A stretch of DNA of 64,000 nt from Limnanthes douglasii subsp. nivea (GCA_036936605.1 JAUPFV010000005.1:236373770-236437769), one strand, 5' to 3'; counted from the first letter of the stretch, positions 23,581-36,300 are shown. Notes: a model not told the origin generated them from the sequence alone. A program made the numbers and translations.

Positions 23581-24420
23581 ACAAAAAAAACCAAAGATTG
23601 CATTTTTTATATTTTTTTTATTTAGAACTCATTTTATTGGAGACCAAACAAAAGCAAAAGTTTCATAACCCAATAACTATAATTGACCAAAAAAGAAAGA
23701 TAATAAAACTAGAAGTTTTAGAATTAAAAGGAAACACATGATCCAACTTCGCTATATCTTACTATACAATAGAACATTGCATATCTCTAGTTTTTAGGGT
23801 TTTCAATTTTTTAATTATTTTTAAAAACATTTCACTTGTTTTTTTACTTTAATTTCCATATGAATAGGAAACCATAGTACAATATATTGTTTCTTATACA
23901 AAATAAAATTTAAATTCTTTCCTCATGATGAAATTGGTTCACTTTCAATTGTTTATTTTCCTCATCGCTACTCATTAACCCTTTCGTAATAACCTTGCCT
24001 ATGGGGTCTTCGTCCAATAAACGATAAAAGTGACTCAGGTGTGGTATAGATATGAAAATATTTTGTGTACTAATTTGATAGTTGGTTAAATATATTATTA
24101 ACTTTTAAAATAATGGAGAGAAATAATAAAGATTAAATAAACCGATATCCGGTGAAAACTGGTGATGATATATGCTGGTGGTCGTATGAGTCGTGAGAAA
24201 GATAGAAAATAGAAAGAAAAGAGAGAAACAATGATAATAAAAAAATATAAGAAACTAAAAACCTAAACATAAGTTGTATATAGTATGTAAAAAGTATTAA
24301 GAGTATTATAAAAAAGGTAGGTATTAGGTGGTAATTAGTAAATTTGAACGGGTGGTATATGGTACTAATCTTATTTTTGGATAGTTAGAGGAAGATAAGT
24401 TTGGTTTTGGATATAAGACG
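23581..24420. other. AT-rich spacer left of copia C
   Basis: No gene or element recognised. Confidence 0.5.
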
Positions 24421-24557
24421 TGTTAACGAAAGAACGAACAAAATAAAATATAAAAGTGGCTAGGGTTTTAATATTAGAAATAAGAATTACATATAGCATA
24501 TGCTCATATTTATAGATAAATTAAGAGCTAACGGGTTTGAGCCTTATATTTTTAACA
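24421..24557 (-). repeat. 3' LTR of copia C
   Basis: 137 bp, about 80% similar by eye to the LTR at 28620; begins TGTTAAAAATATAAGGC in minus orientation. Confidence 0.8.
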
Positions 24558-24559
24558 CT

Positions 24560-27500
24560 ATTTCTTAATCTTATAATGTAACAATAATAAGCATTGAGAA
24601 TTTGTCACAAAGAAAATAAAACCGCGCTGTTGACTAAGCCTTCGTGAAAATATCAGCAACCTGCAAAGTTGATGGAACATATGAAAGCGAGATGGTGCCA
24701 ATCTGAAGATGATGTCAAGTGAGTGATAACCTATCTCAACATGCTTCATCCTCTCATGAAAAACATAATTTTTTGCTATATGCATGACGCTTTTTTTTAT
24801 CACAATGTAAAAAAGTGGGTTTAGTAACATTAACCCTCATATCTCCAAGAAACCATCATAACAAAACAATCTCACATGCGTTCACGACCATATCACAATA
24901 ATCAGCTTCAGTAGATGATCTAGAGACAAATCTTGATTTTCAATAAGACTAATAAATCTCCAATGAGAACACATAAACCATTAGTAGGTTTCCGCTCATG
25001 AGGAGTACTATCTCAATAAGAATTGCTATAGACACGTAGTTCAAATGAAGGGGTGGAAGGAAACAAAATGCTATGGAACTGAGTTCCACAAAGATATCTC
25101 AATATTTGAAGAACAACTCCCCCAATGGACGAATGTAGGAGCAGTAACAAACTGACTAACCACATGAACAACATAAGCTATATCTGGTCGAGTAACTGTA
25201 AGATAGACCAAGCTCCCTACAAAAGTTTGATATAGAGTTGGGTCTAACAAATGAACACCATATGTTGAAGAGTACCGAACATTTATTTCAAGAGAGGTAT
25301 CTACCATCATGTTATCAGAAAGTAGTGTATATATATATATATATATATATTATCTAGAGAAAGAATATAACTTTTTAATAAATGAGCCACATCAATACCT
25401 AAATAATAACGTAATAGTCTAAAGTCCTTCATCGCAAAATATGGAGCCAAATCACGTGTTAGTGCTTTAATGCCATCAGTATCATTACTTGTAATGATCA
25501 TATCATCTACATATACGGATAAAATAATTTGTCATGCATGCATATAAATATTAAACAAGGCTGAATCATGATTACTAGCAAGGAAACCAAATGAAGTAAT
25601 ATCCGTAGAGAATTTTTTAAACCAATCATGATGGGCTTATTTGAGACCATATAATGCTTTCCAAAGTCGAAAAACTCCACTTGGTTAGTGAGCAACACTA
25701 GGAGGAGGATTCATGTAAACCTCCTTATGAAGATCACCGTTAAAAAATGCATTTTTGACCTTTAGTTAGAATATCTTCCACTAGCGAATGGATGCAACCG
25801 CAATAAGAATACGAACTGTCATTTTTTCCACTTGGGAAAATGTCTCATCATAATCTATAACATACTTCTGTGAATACTATTTTGCTACAAAATGAGCTTT
25901 ATATCTTTCAACAAACCCATCAGACTTTGTTTTAATTTTAAAAGCCCAACGAGAACCGATTATATGCTTACCAAATGGAGGTTTAACTATTTCACATATA
26001 TTAGTATGATAAAGAGCACTAAGCTCTTCGACTATATAATTTTGCCAACGAGGATCATAAATAGCTTCTTTAAACGAGAGGTTCATACAAATCATGTATA
26101 TTTGCTATGAAAGAAGTAAAAGGAGCTAAGTAAGAAGAGTACTCAAAATCTGATAGTTTAGTAGACTTACTTATACGAGTGGATCGCTTGAGAGGTGGAA
26201 AGATGTTGTTCTACCAGATAAAGGAGATGGCTCAGACGTTGATGAAGCTGAGTTAGGCATTGATATATGAGAAGTAGTATCAATTGTTGTAGATGTCTCA
26301 TGAGCTAGAATATCAATGTCAAAAGTGTTAGAAATATCTCTCACCAACTAACGTGATATTGTCTGTTTTGGGCGATTAGTCCTGCATGACTTTGCTCTTA
26401 GTTCACACTCAAAAGGCCTCACAATAAACATAAGCTTATATTTATAGATAAAATAAAAGGCTAATGGGCTTGGGCCCTTATATCTCTAACAAAAAGATGT
26501 AACACTATCAGTTTCAAAATGATCAACAGTCTGAAGGTCTGTCTTTGTTACGTCATGTGATTTTATTGGGATCGAATAAAATATGATATGCTCATGAAAC
26601 ATGACATGCGAGATATATATAGCTTCTGACTGGTGGGATCATAACAATGATAACCATTATGTGTAACATTATAACCTAGAAAAACACATGTAATTGTTTT
26701 AAGACCCGATTTGTTGCGTTCAATTTGAGAACGAATGACAAAACATTTACATCCAAACACTCGTAAGGTAGAATAATGTAGAATTTGTCCGTATAACTTA
26801 TTGTACATCAGATGCAAGTAAATAATTGAAATCATTGGAGGTAAATTGACCCCCTAAGTCACACCCAAAGCATTTTATCACAACAGAATGTTGGGTCTTA
26901 ACGAGTGCTTTAAATTTTCTATAAATTCCAAGGAAATCTGACATTCATTTCATCATATAAATCCATATGTATCGAGTATCATCAATAAACGATACAAAAT
27001 ATGATGGACCCCATGTAGAGACTAAAAATTTCAAACGCGATGCAGATAAATGTCATAGACAAAAGTGCCAAATATAAAACTCAGACGATGAAGGATTCAA
27101 ACAAAACGAAGAAAAATCAACACTAGAGGCAACAATATCAGTCAAGTATGTTTTTTCACTATCAATACCATAGACATTCACATCTGCTACTTTAATTTTT
27201 TTATAAACATAGAGTTCCCCTATTTTACGACATCTCCCAATCACTCTATGACTCTGTTGATTTTGTATAACCGAAATAGAATTAGAAAACAAGACCCAAT
27301 AACCAGATTTACACAAATTGTTAACCGAAACAAGATTCAAAGTAAGGGTGGAGACGTAGTAAATATCATATAACGATATATGAGGGGTAAAAGTAAAGTC
27401 AATACCCTATATTGACATTGTTGTAGCACCAGCAGACAAAACAGATATGGATGAAACATGAGACAATGAAACACAGTTCGTTATATGAGGTGATATATGA

Positions 27501-27600
27501 TGAGACGCGCCTGAATCTAAAATCCACAATGATGAATCAATACTTGAAGTGGAAGACGAGAACATACCTAAATACTATGCAAACATAGACATAACGAAGT
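24560..27600 (-). pseudogene. Copia C pol remnant
   Basis: Minus-strand segments in order: an intact-looking protease site SSLWILDSGASHHISPHIT (27480-27542); pre-integrase with MNLVSVNNLCKSGYW (27053-27340); integrase end LRVFGCKCFVI...CVFLGYNVTHNGYHC (26563-26835); reverse transcriptase start FKEAIYDPRWQNYIVEEL...IGSRWAFKIKTKSDG.VERYKA (25877-26095); NDTDGIKAL...YYLGIDVA (25307-25501); DPTLYQTFVGSLVYLTVTRP (25071-25310); RNase H end AKNYVFHERMKHVEIG...SQQRGFIFFVTNSQC (24558-24830). Compared with a full copia polyprotein, the integrase core (27000-26840) is largely missing, and there are many shifts. Confidence 0.85.
26428..26491. repeat. LTR-like fragment inside copia C pol
   Basis: CATAAGCTTATATTTATAGA...TATCTCTAACA matches the distal half of the two flanking LTRs (for example 24497-24557). 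It sits between the integrase end and reverse transcriptase start. Confidence 0.65.
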
Positions 27601-28619
27601 TCTTCTCATTTAGTTTGGTACTAGTAGACTGTACAAAATAATATATCCTATCATATTCGTAATAAGATCAACAATCTCTAATCAAACAAAATCAAACAAT
27701 TAAGAGATACCAAACCTAAATCAGAAAATCAAATCAAAATCTTAATCAAATCCAAAATCAAACCAAATTTAAAATCTGAGTGGTCCAACAAAATCAAATC
27801 CAAATCCATATATTAATTTATTTTTAAAATCAAACCTCATTTAACAACAAAAATCATTACACTGGTCCAACAATGATTTATTCTAAACCGTAACACCAAA
27901 TCACAATCCAACCAGTCATCTTGAAGGATTGGATGTCCCAAACACGGTATCCAAAATTCAGTAAAAATGGATACTGCTTACCTTACGATCAGACCGTTTG
28001 ATTATGGCTCTTCACAATAGATAAAAAAACCAAAAATTGTATCTCTTCTGATAAAAAACAGATCAAATTCAAACAAATCCAATCGAAAAATAAGAGAATA
28101 GATTTAAAGCCAACCAAAATCAGATAAAAAATAAACAAGAAGAACATTCACAACCACATGTCACGTAGAAGGGTCAAAATAAGAAGAACAACCAGCAGCT
28201 GAAGCACAACAAAATAAACAACAAACTAGAATAACGACCAGTAATTGAAGCACAACAATAAGAACAAAGCAGAAGCTGAAGCAAAATGAAAAGAAGAAGA
28301 ACGAGTAGCTGAAGCCCAACAAAAACCGATCCAAACCGCAAATTGAAATCGAATACCTAGTAGAAAGAAGATACAAACAACGAAGTGAAATACCAATACG
28401 AAATCGAATACCATTACCAAACGAAATCGAATACTCCAAAAAACGAATCAAAATCAAATACCTAGTAGAAAGCAAATCCAAACAGCGAATCAAAATAACA
28501 AGACAAAATCGAATACCAATACCAATATGCAATCCAAATAACGAATCACAATCGAATATGTGACATAAAAGAGGAAGATCGCTACGCTTTCCTTATAAGA
28601 TTACTTCACTCTGATACCA

Positions 28620-28761
28620 TGTTAACAAAAGAACAAACAAAGAGAAAATATAAAAGTGGCTAAGATTTTGTTATTAGAAAGCATAAAAAATACATAGAGC
28701 ATATGCTCGTACTTGTAGATAGAATAAAGGGCTAACGGGCTTGTGCCTTATATCTTTAACA
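28620..28761 (-). repeat. 5' LTR of copia C
   Basis: 142 bp beginning TGTTAAAGATATAAGGC (minus) and ending TTGTTAACA next to the Met-tRNA-type primer site. Confidence 0.85.
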
Positions 28762-29024
28762 AAATGGTACTTAATCATTAAATTATATTTTTAAAGATAA
28801 AGTTTCCCAATCTATGGTCCCTTCGATTTTTTATTTTTTAGTAGGCTCCCTCATCATTTAACATATATTCAAATCACTTAAGCCCAAAAGTTACATAAAG
28901 CCCACAAACTGTTTGCCTTGAGATGTCTACCAATGCCTGGCATAAAATCTCAGTTTATTGTTATCTATTTAAATTACTATTTATCTTTCTCAATAAAAAT
29001 TGATTTTATATTTTATATTTCAAA
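28762..29024. other. Short AT-rich spacer, nothing seen
   Basis: No ORF or repeat recognised. Confidence 0.5.
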
Positions 29025-29570
29025 TTCATACGTGAGAGTTGTTTGAAAAACATACCTGACAGTTATTTGAAAAATATACTTGAGAGTTGTTTGCAACTAT
29101 TATATAAGAGTTGTTTGCAACTATAATCTGAGAGTTGTTTACAACTATAATTTGAGAGTTGTTTGAAAAAAATACCTGAGATTTGTTTGTGACTCTATAA
29201 TCTGAGAGTTTTTTTTGAAACTATAATCTGAGATTTGTTTGTAACTATAAACTCAGAGTTATTTGGAAACATATCTGAGAGTTTTTTGTAACTATAAACT
29301 CAGACTTGTTTGAAAAATATATCTGAGAGTTGTTCGCAAGTATAATTTGAGATTTGTTTGCAACTATTAAGGTAATTTTGGTGTTGTTCCCTTATGGAAG
29401 TTGTTTGTTTAGTATCTAAGAGTTGTTTGTGACTCTATAATCTATGAGTTGTTTGCAACTACATTATCTCAGAGTTGTTTGCAACTCTATAATTTGAGAT
29501 TTGTTTGCAACTATAAGGTGGTTGTGTTGTTGTTCCCTTATGGGAGTTGTTTAATATATACAGTTGTTGA
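29025..29570 (+). repeat. Minisatellite block 1, ~24-bp GAGAGTTGTTTG units
   Basis: About 20 imperfect units with a GAGAGTTGTTTG core plus a variable 10-13-bp tail (AAAAACATACCT or CAACTATAATCT). Ends just before a polypyrimidine-poor TTTTTGCAG acceptor-like site. Confidence 0.9.
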
Positions 29571-29585
29571 TTTATGTTTTTGCAG

Positions 29586-29900
29586 GAAATATGACCAAGA
29601 AACCAAGATTCTATAGGTCCGGATTGTTGAGCCTTGTGAAACTGTTGAGAAAGAACAATATTACTTCTGCCCACGTTGAAGCTATGAGAAACACACCCTT
29701 CTACATGCTTTTGAAGACGGCATTCGACCTCCGCCAGGGGCAGTTAGCGAAGAGGAATTTTATACAAACATTCAGTTGATTATAGAGATGTTCTCGGTCG
29801 AGCAATACACCTACCGTTTTGGGTCAAAGCTGGTGAAGATAACGATGAACGATGTAAAGGCCATCTTTTGGAAGTGTTTAGTGCGTGAAGCCTGTTATGG
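29586..29900 (+). pseudogene. Exon-like fragment of a plant transposon-associated (DUF1985/plant mobile domain-like) protein
   Basis: After a TTTTTGCAG site, the frame reads TKKPRFYRSGLLSLVKLLRK then ITSAHVEAMRNTPFYMLLK until about 29735. A shift to another frame then gives SEEEFYTNIQLIIEMFSVEQ and TYRFGSKLVKITMNDVKAIF. The pattern (helical segment, ..VE.MR.TPF..LL, then F.FG...V.IT..DV..IFGLP) resembles the N-terminal domain found in many plant transposon-derived proteins. One frameshift near 29735-29740 breaks it. Both sides are filled by the same minisatellite, as if the arrays lie in introns. Family assignment is by resemblance only. Confidence 0.5.
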
Positions 29901-29959
29901 CTATGTAATCTCTTTTTTTGTATAAACTTTAGATCAGTGTAAAAAATTTATGAAGCATT

Positions 29960-31150
29960 GATATTTTGCAAACAACTCTCAGTTCACATTTACAAAAAAC
30001 TCTCTTAATCTATTTTTAAACAACTATCAGGGGAGTAATATATTAACAATTTTCATTCTGTCGGTTGTAAAGACTCGGGGGAAGGACATGCGAACAACTC
30101 CTATTTTATCGATGGGTAAATCAATTTGCAATGTCAGCACCAGTACTAACCTGGAGTTGTTTGAAAAACATACTTGAGAGTTGTTTGAAAAACATACTTG
30201 AGAGTTGTTAGTGACTCTATAATCTGTGTTGTTAATGACTCTATAATCTAAGAGTTGTTTGTGACTCTATAATCTAAGAGTTGTTTGTGACTCTATAATC
30301 TGAGAGTTGTTTGTAACAGATACACCGAGAGTTGTTTGGAAATAGATTATGAGGGTTGTTTGTAACTAGATTCTGCGAGTTACTTGTAATAGACACACCG
30401 AGAGTTGTTTGGAAACAGATTTTGGGAGTTGTTTCTAATTGGATTTTGAGAGTTGTTTGTAAATAATTGTGGGAGTTGTATGCAAAATGATTCTGAGAGT
30501 TGTTTGTAACTAGATTTTGTGAGTTGTTTGTAACTAGATTATGAGAGTTGTTTGTAAATAGATTCTGGGAAGTGTATGCGAAATGATTCTGAGAGTTGTT
30601 TGTAACTAGATTCTGGTAGTTGTTTGTAACTAGATTCTGAGAATTGTTTGTAAATAGATTATGGGAGTTGTATGCGGAAACTATTCTGAGAGTTGTTTTA
30701 ACTAGATTCTGGGAGTTGTTTGTAACTAGATTCTAAGAGTTATTTTTGTAAATAGATTTTGGGAGTTGTTTGTAGAGTTGTTTGTCACTAGATTCTAGGA
30801 GTTGTTTGTAAATAGATTATGAGAGTTGTATACGAAATGATTCCGAAATTTGTTTGTAACTAGATTAGCAGAGTTGTTTGTAACTACATTCTAGGAGTTA
30901 TTTGTAAATAGATAGTGGGAGTTGTATGCGAAATGAATCTCAGAGTTGTTTGCAATTGTAATATGGAGTTATTTGCAACTATAATTTCGAGTTGTTTACA
31001 TTACACTGAGGAAATGAGAGTTGTTTACATTACACCGAGAAAATGAGAGTTGTTTACATTACACCGAGAAAATGAGAGTTGTTTACATTGAGGTACATTG
31101 AGGAATTGAGAGTTTTTTACATTGAGGAACTGAGAGTTCTTGGTAAGCTA
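29960..31150 (+). repeat. Minisatellite block 2, ~24-bp GAGAGTTGTTTG units
   Basis: About 45 units, mostly GAGAGTTGTTTGTAACTAGATTCT, with a higher-order variant (GTTGTATGCGAAATGATTC) recurring roughly every 3-4 units between 30470 and 30940, and a terminal subfamily GAGAGTTGTTTACATTACACC (30990-31090). Confidence 0.9.
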
Positions 31151-32024
31151 ATAAAATAGTTGTACACAACTCGCATCTTCTGCGCTTTGAAACCCCAAAC
31201 AATTTGCATCATCTTCCAAACATTGTGCAAACTCCTAGTTAAACCCGTATATCAAGAAAATAACATAAAATAAGTAGGTAGATGCCAGTACTTACCGAAC
31301 TCAGTATAATGAAAGAAACAGAGCACCAAAAACATAGATGAACGTCTGATTTTCTATTGTAACCTAGAAAACAATAGTTAGATGCATTCTATATAGGTGA
31401 TGCATTTAAAGTGTTTGGGAAAGAAAACTTGCGTTAAAAAACATCAAATTATCCTTATATGTTTGGTAAAAGATAGCATGAGTATTAAAAAAATGTTGGA
31501 TATTAAGTGTGCGTTAAATAGTTAAGATGGATATTAAATAGTAATAAAAGAAAACTTGGGTACTAGATAGCATATAATAGTTGATTAGGTATTTTAGGTG
31601 GAATTTATCTTTTTTATTATTTATAGATAAATTAATAAAAAAGAATCAAATAAAAAAATGAATTTAAAAATACTTAAAATAATTGACTTCCAAATGAGAT
31701 AAAAATAATATAATTATTAAATAAGATAAAAAGCTATGTATATAACCAATATATTGCTTTTTTAAGTTAATATAATGGCAAAATGAAAAAAAATGAAGAG
31801 TACAGGTTAGTTAATGAGTTGATCTATTTTTTATGCATTCATTATATAAAAATATTATTTTTTGAAAAAGAATTAAAAAGTTAAAATAATAAAATTATTC
31901 ATTAGATATTGATTTAACAAAAATTAATAGCACTCTTGACAACCTCCTAATTAATAGCCTATCTAATTGATCTAAAAAGATTAGATCTACTATTTTATTT
32001 TATTTTACCTAATGCGCTAGGTAA
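31151..32024. other. Spacer with a possible minus-strand exon
   Basis: On minus, after CTAG, the stretch 31233 to about 31156 reads EFAQCLEDDANCLGFQSAED without a stop. Upstream a GTAAGT donor occurs near 31293-31298. Too short to assign. The rest (31300-32024) is AT-rich. Confidence 0.25.
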
Positions 32025-32535
32025 TTAAAACAATTTAGACTTTACACCGTAGAGCCGCAAACACCTCCACTTACTCTCTTACTCCTCGCTGCATTCCCCG
32101 TAAACACCTTCACTTTATCTCACTCATCCTCGCTACATTCACTCTGGTTTTAAAACAATTTACACCGTGGAGCCACAAACACCGCCAACGTTCTCTCTCA
32201 CTCCTTCTCGCTGCATTCACAAGTAATTTTTTAAAAACCTTTACCTCCACTTTCTCTCTCTCACTCCTCCTGGCTGCATTTTCAGGTTCTAATTAAAATA
32301 ATTTACACCTCCTCGCTGCATTTACAGGGTCTAATTGAAATAATTTACACTGTAGAGCTGCAAGCACAGCCAACTTTCTCTCTCACTCCTCGCTGCATCC
32401 ACAGGTAATTCTTTAAAAACCCTAACCTCCATTTTCTCTCTCACTCCTCCTAGCTGTATTTAAAGAGTCTAATTAAAACAAATTACACCTCCTCGCTACA
32501 TTCACAGGGTGTAATTGAAACAATTTACACCTTGC
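32025..32535. repeat. Imperfect tandem repeats of a CT-rich block
   Basis: Blocks with TTTACACCGTAGAGCCGCAAACACC, CTCTCTCACTCCTC and CGCTGCATT recur three to four times (near 32040, 32160, 32345, 32410) with GGGTCTAATTGAAATAATTTACAC linkers. The CT-rich content resembles a plant 5' leader; a transporter fragment follows about 400 bases downstream. Confidence 0.7.
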
Positions 32536-32948
32536 AAACAACAATAACAAAACAATGTTACGATAAAAAAACAATAACAACATATAAAGAATACTACTTA
32601 GCATTTTTTGTTTACAAAGTATTGTTTCTGTTTACAAAATCTAACAAAAAGTAATAACAAAACACAGCACACATAGTTACGATAAAAGCTTTTTCCTCAA
32701 CTACTCAGCAATATATACTACTACTTAAACAAACAACAACATATAAAGAACACCTTGCATGTCTCTATAGACCCTCAATATAAATATTACCTTGCATTTG
32801 TCTCTATACTACTACTTATCATATATAAACAGTACAAAATCTAACCAAAACCATTATCAAAAGACATCCCATACAGTTACTTAAGACCAAATCCTTTTCC
32901 TCAGCTACTTAGCAATATATACTACTATTACTCAATATAATCGGCACC

Positions 32949-33373
32949 TTGCAGATGAAGACGAATGCAGAAGCTGCTAAATTAGCGGGAACAATGATAT
33001 GCATCGGTGGGACCCTTTATATTATGTTGTTCAGTATTTTAGGAGTCATTTTTATATCATTTGGTTTGCTTCTTGTGCTATGGGGTAATAAAACGCACCG
33101 GATAGTACGACCGCGACCGTCAATGAAGAGGCTCCCGCTCTCGACGCTGCTCCTGCTCTCGATGCTTCTCCCGATGTTGACGATGCTCCTGCTCTCGATG
33201 TTGCTCCCGCTCTTGACGCTGCTCCCGCTCTCGACGTTGCTCCCGCTCTCGATGCTGCTCCCGCTCTCGACGCTGCTCCCGCTCACGACACTGCTCCTGC
33301 TCACGACGCTGCTCCCGCTGACGATGCTCCTTCTGTGGATGGACCTCCTGAGGATGGCGGACAAACAGACTGA
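32949..33373 (+). pseudogene. WAT1/UMAMIT-like transporter remnant with Ala-Pro-Leu-Asp repeat tail
   Basis: The first frame from ATG 32955 reads KTNAEAAKLAGTMICIGGTL directly followed by ILGVIFISFGLLLVLWGN. WAT1-related (EamA) transporters have the first motif (..AK..GT.ICIGGA) in the middle and the second (..G.I.I..GL.LVLWGK) at the last membrane helix, so the intervening helices appear deleted. After LWGNKTHR the coding sense moves to another frame: TATVNEEAPALDAAPALDA, continuing as a 15-bp-unit repeat (GCTCCCGCTCTCGAC) through 33340 and stopping at TGA 33371. Similar acidic tails occur in this family. Deletion plus frameshift indicate a pseudogene; an intact repeat frame leaves some doubt. 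Confidence 0.55.
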
Positions 33374-36300
33374 AAGCTATAAAACAAAATTTCAATTCTC
33401 AATGATATTCGAACACTCCCTCACAATTCCTACTATTTCTTGTATGACTTTTACGATTTAGATTGGTAAAATACTGATTCTCTGATATTTTTGTATCAAT
33501 TTAGTTTGACTGACATAAAACAGCTTGGAGTAGATTCTAGCTCAATGTAAAAAAAACAAGGAGAAAATTAACCTAGACATATAAAAGAGCATATTGGACG
33601 ATACACAACTTAGTTTCCCAATTACCATACACAAAAAATAAAAAATTTATTTTAAATTTTATTTATATCAGGTAAAATCTCCGCTATATTGTACTTACGT
33701 GAAAATGGATAGAAAGAACATAAGAAAGTTATTACCACAACTCAATGTGATTATTATTAAAACTCTGCCATGGTAAAAAGGAACTCTAGATGATATTTTT
33801 CCATTATCAAGGTTATTAACAACCTCTAACTATTTTGTGTTAGTTGACTGGGACATATGCTTGAAATTCAAAAGATTCAAGAAACACCATATGCATGGTC
33901 AACTACACCCCTAACTCAAAAAACGTTATAAAACATTATATAATCTTCAATAGAATCTGCAGGTGTTCCATCATCCATCATAACCCTAATATTCACACAA
34001 CCGGGCAGCTGACACTGCTCTCGTCATCATTCCATAGAATCTTCCTTTGTAGGAATATATTATTCTTCGAGGATCTTAACCATTGTCCCTCAGTTTTTAA
34101 AAAACTATATAAACATGTTATGCATGTGTTGTAAAGGTATATCTGGAACTGATGCATGCAGTTGAAGTTAATTTATAGGTCGGGATCTTTGCGTCACTAA
34201 TATAGTAGATATCAGAAATATAACACGTAGATCATCAGCTACAATTGCAAGATATACTTCTAAATTTTTCTCCTCCAACATGGACTCCAATGCCCGAGAT
34301 ATGCGTTGACCCTTCTAAAATGAAAAACTTTCTAATTCTAAAGCAACATGGTGTCTGGTCATTTTTTTTCTTTCAGAGAGTAAGAACATAGATGTTTAGT
34401 GCTCTAATGAACAAAAAATAATTAATTGAAAATATGAAATAACTAAAGAAACATAAGAGATACATCGAGTTACATTTTATATTAGACAAGAAAAAATCTC
34501 AATCGTCCGCATACGCTACGGTGAGACACTCAAGAGGTAATGATCCAAATGGAATATGTGCCTTGTATTTTTGTGACAACACTGTCAATTGCAGTTTTTT
34601 CTTCTAGATTTCCAAAAATTAATCATTACACTCGCGCCCTTTCAAAATCATGACTAAATATCAAAATATTTTCCATCAGGACCTCAATTCCGTCACGAAC
34701 TTCAGCGTATAGTTTTCGGCAATCTCCTAATATATTGGCTTGGTTTTCTTGTACTTATCAACTTATAATATTTACTTGTGGTACTATTATTATCTTTACC
34801 TTGAAGTCTTTTAAATTCAGAGTAGTGTATCAGAGATCTTAGCAACTCGTTATCTATTTATGTACCATTTTATCTTTTAAAAAATTGACATTTTTTCTTT
34901 AAGAGATATTTTGGTCGAAAAATGATTTTAACAAGGTAGAAACAAGACTAGCACGAACCAATATCTCTAGAGGCATAATAATACGACTATATAACATGTA
35001 TCTCATTAGAGAGAAAAATCCGCACACCGTGTAAAAACCGTTAAAGTCAAAGACTCTCTAGGTTCATCTATTAGCTCAAAAAAAAATCAAAAAGAAAGAA
35101 TAACTTCTCAGCAAAAAACATGGGGGCTCGGCCAACTGAAAAGTATGAGGCATACTCATTCATGTTGCTCGAAAACCTTAAATCAAGTAAAATGGTAGTA
35201 TGACTACACTCGATTTATTATTAATCATCTCTTATTTCATTCGTACATATTGGAGGTACTGATACAACTAGATTTGTACCATGTCCAAAATAAAGATATT
35301 ACCAATTTGTATATATAATCTGCCCATATCGTAGCGTTATAGTGGGCTCGGGTCAATTGTATATAACATTACCAAACCTTATACTATAAAGGGTTTAAAA
35401 AATATATTAATAAGAAAGCAACTTATTAATGCAACCTAACTTGTAAAATAATGGCAACTTATTATATAGTTAATGCAATTGTTAGAGGTATAACATAACT
35501 ATAAATGAGAACTCAAAACTAGGTTTTTGAGACATCACTTTTATACTCACTATATAATATTTTGATCGTACTCTTATTATTCATCTCATATAATGTCTCT
35601 TGTTCTTCTTTTTATCTTAATTTATCTCAATGTCAATATATATTCATGTACTAGCTAAAGATATTAGTTATTATTATTCAAAACGTATCTCATCAGGCCA
35701 TACATAATCCGAAAACATCATTATAATCCACAAACATTGGACTCGCCTACTAAAGCTTGGTTAACAAAAATATCAGCTATTATATTGTAGCTTGAAGCAT
35801 ATATAGATGACTTATTAGTAAAAAAAGGTTGTGAAGAAGACCATCTCTCTGGTCTTGTTAAGATATTTGGGTACTTGTGATCCACCAATTTGAAATAAAT
35901 ACGGTGATGTTAATTGTATTATAATTTATTTAATTATTGATAGAGTTGTAGAAGTGAAGAATCCATTAGCATTTTAGATGTAAAAGAAATATTGATTAAT
36001 TAAATTTTTTAGAAATACAATACGTTTAATAATAAATTTAGGGTTTTAGGTTTCTGTTTATATTAATGAAATGAAATACATATAATTAATAGAAGCCTAT
36101 ATACTTTAATCAATGTTCTATAAAGAATTCACTAACTCTCTGCTATAATCCGATCTCGTATTGGCGTAGTTATGATGGAAATATTATTGGGTGATGGAAT
36201 CTTTTGATTATGATCCAATCAACGCATATATACACAATATATATATATATATATCAAAATAAATTAAAATAATATATAAAATAGTTATAACAAATGATTT

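Larger units (their letters stand above)
24421..28761 (-). mobile_element. Ty1/copia retrotransposon C with short LTRs, decayed
   Basis: LTRs at 24421-24557 (137 bp) and 28620-28761 (142 bp) both run TGTTAA..ATA to GTTAACA in minus orientation and share AGCATATGCTC and GGGCTAACGGG blocks (on plus). The primer site ATGGTATCAGAGTG (28607-28620) directly follows the 5' LTR. Minus-strand pol reads protease, pre-integrase, integrase, reverse transcriptase and RNase H in copia order. The region 27610-28600, where gag should lie, has no recognisable gag. Presumed 5-bp flanks (AGACG and AAATG) do not match. Confidence 0.85.

Noticed and set aside
28161..28532. 123-codon minus-strand ORF rich in Phe, Leu, Ser in copia C leader
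   Set aside because: Derived from imperfect repeats (CGATTTCGTTTGG-like); no gag motif.
29025..31150. CRISPR-like repeat-spacer pattern with GAGAGTTGTTTG
   Set aside because: The intervening 10-13 bases are themselves variants of one sequence; this is a minisatellite.
33017..33395. Minus-strand Ser/Val-rich and Arg/Glu-rich frames opposite the transporter remnant
   Set aside because: Shadows of the 15-bp repeat; the plus-strand frame is joined to a recognisable membrane protein.
34500..34600. YADD-like motif on the minus strand (LECLTVAYADD)
   Set aside because: No other reverse transcriptase motif surrounds it, so the match is probably chance.
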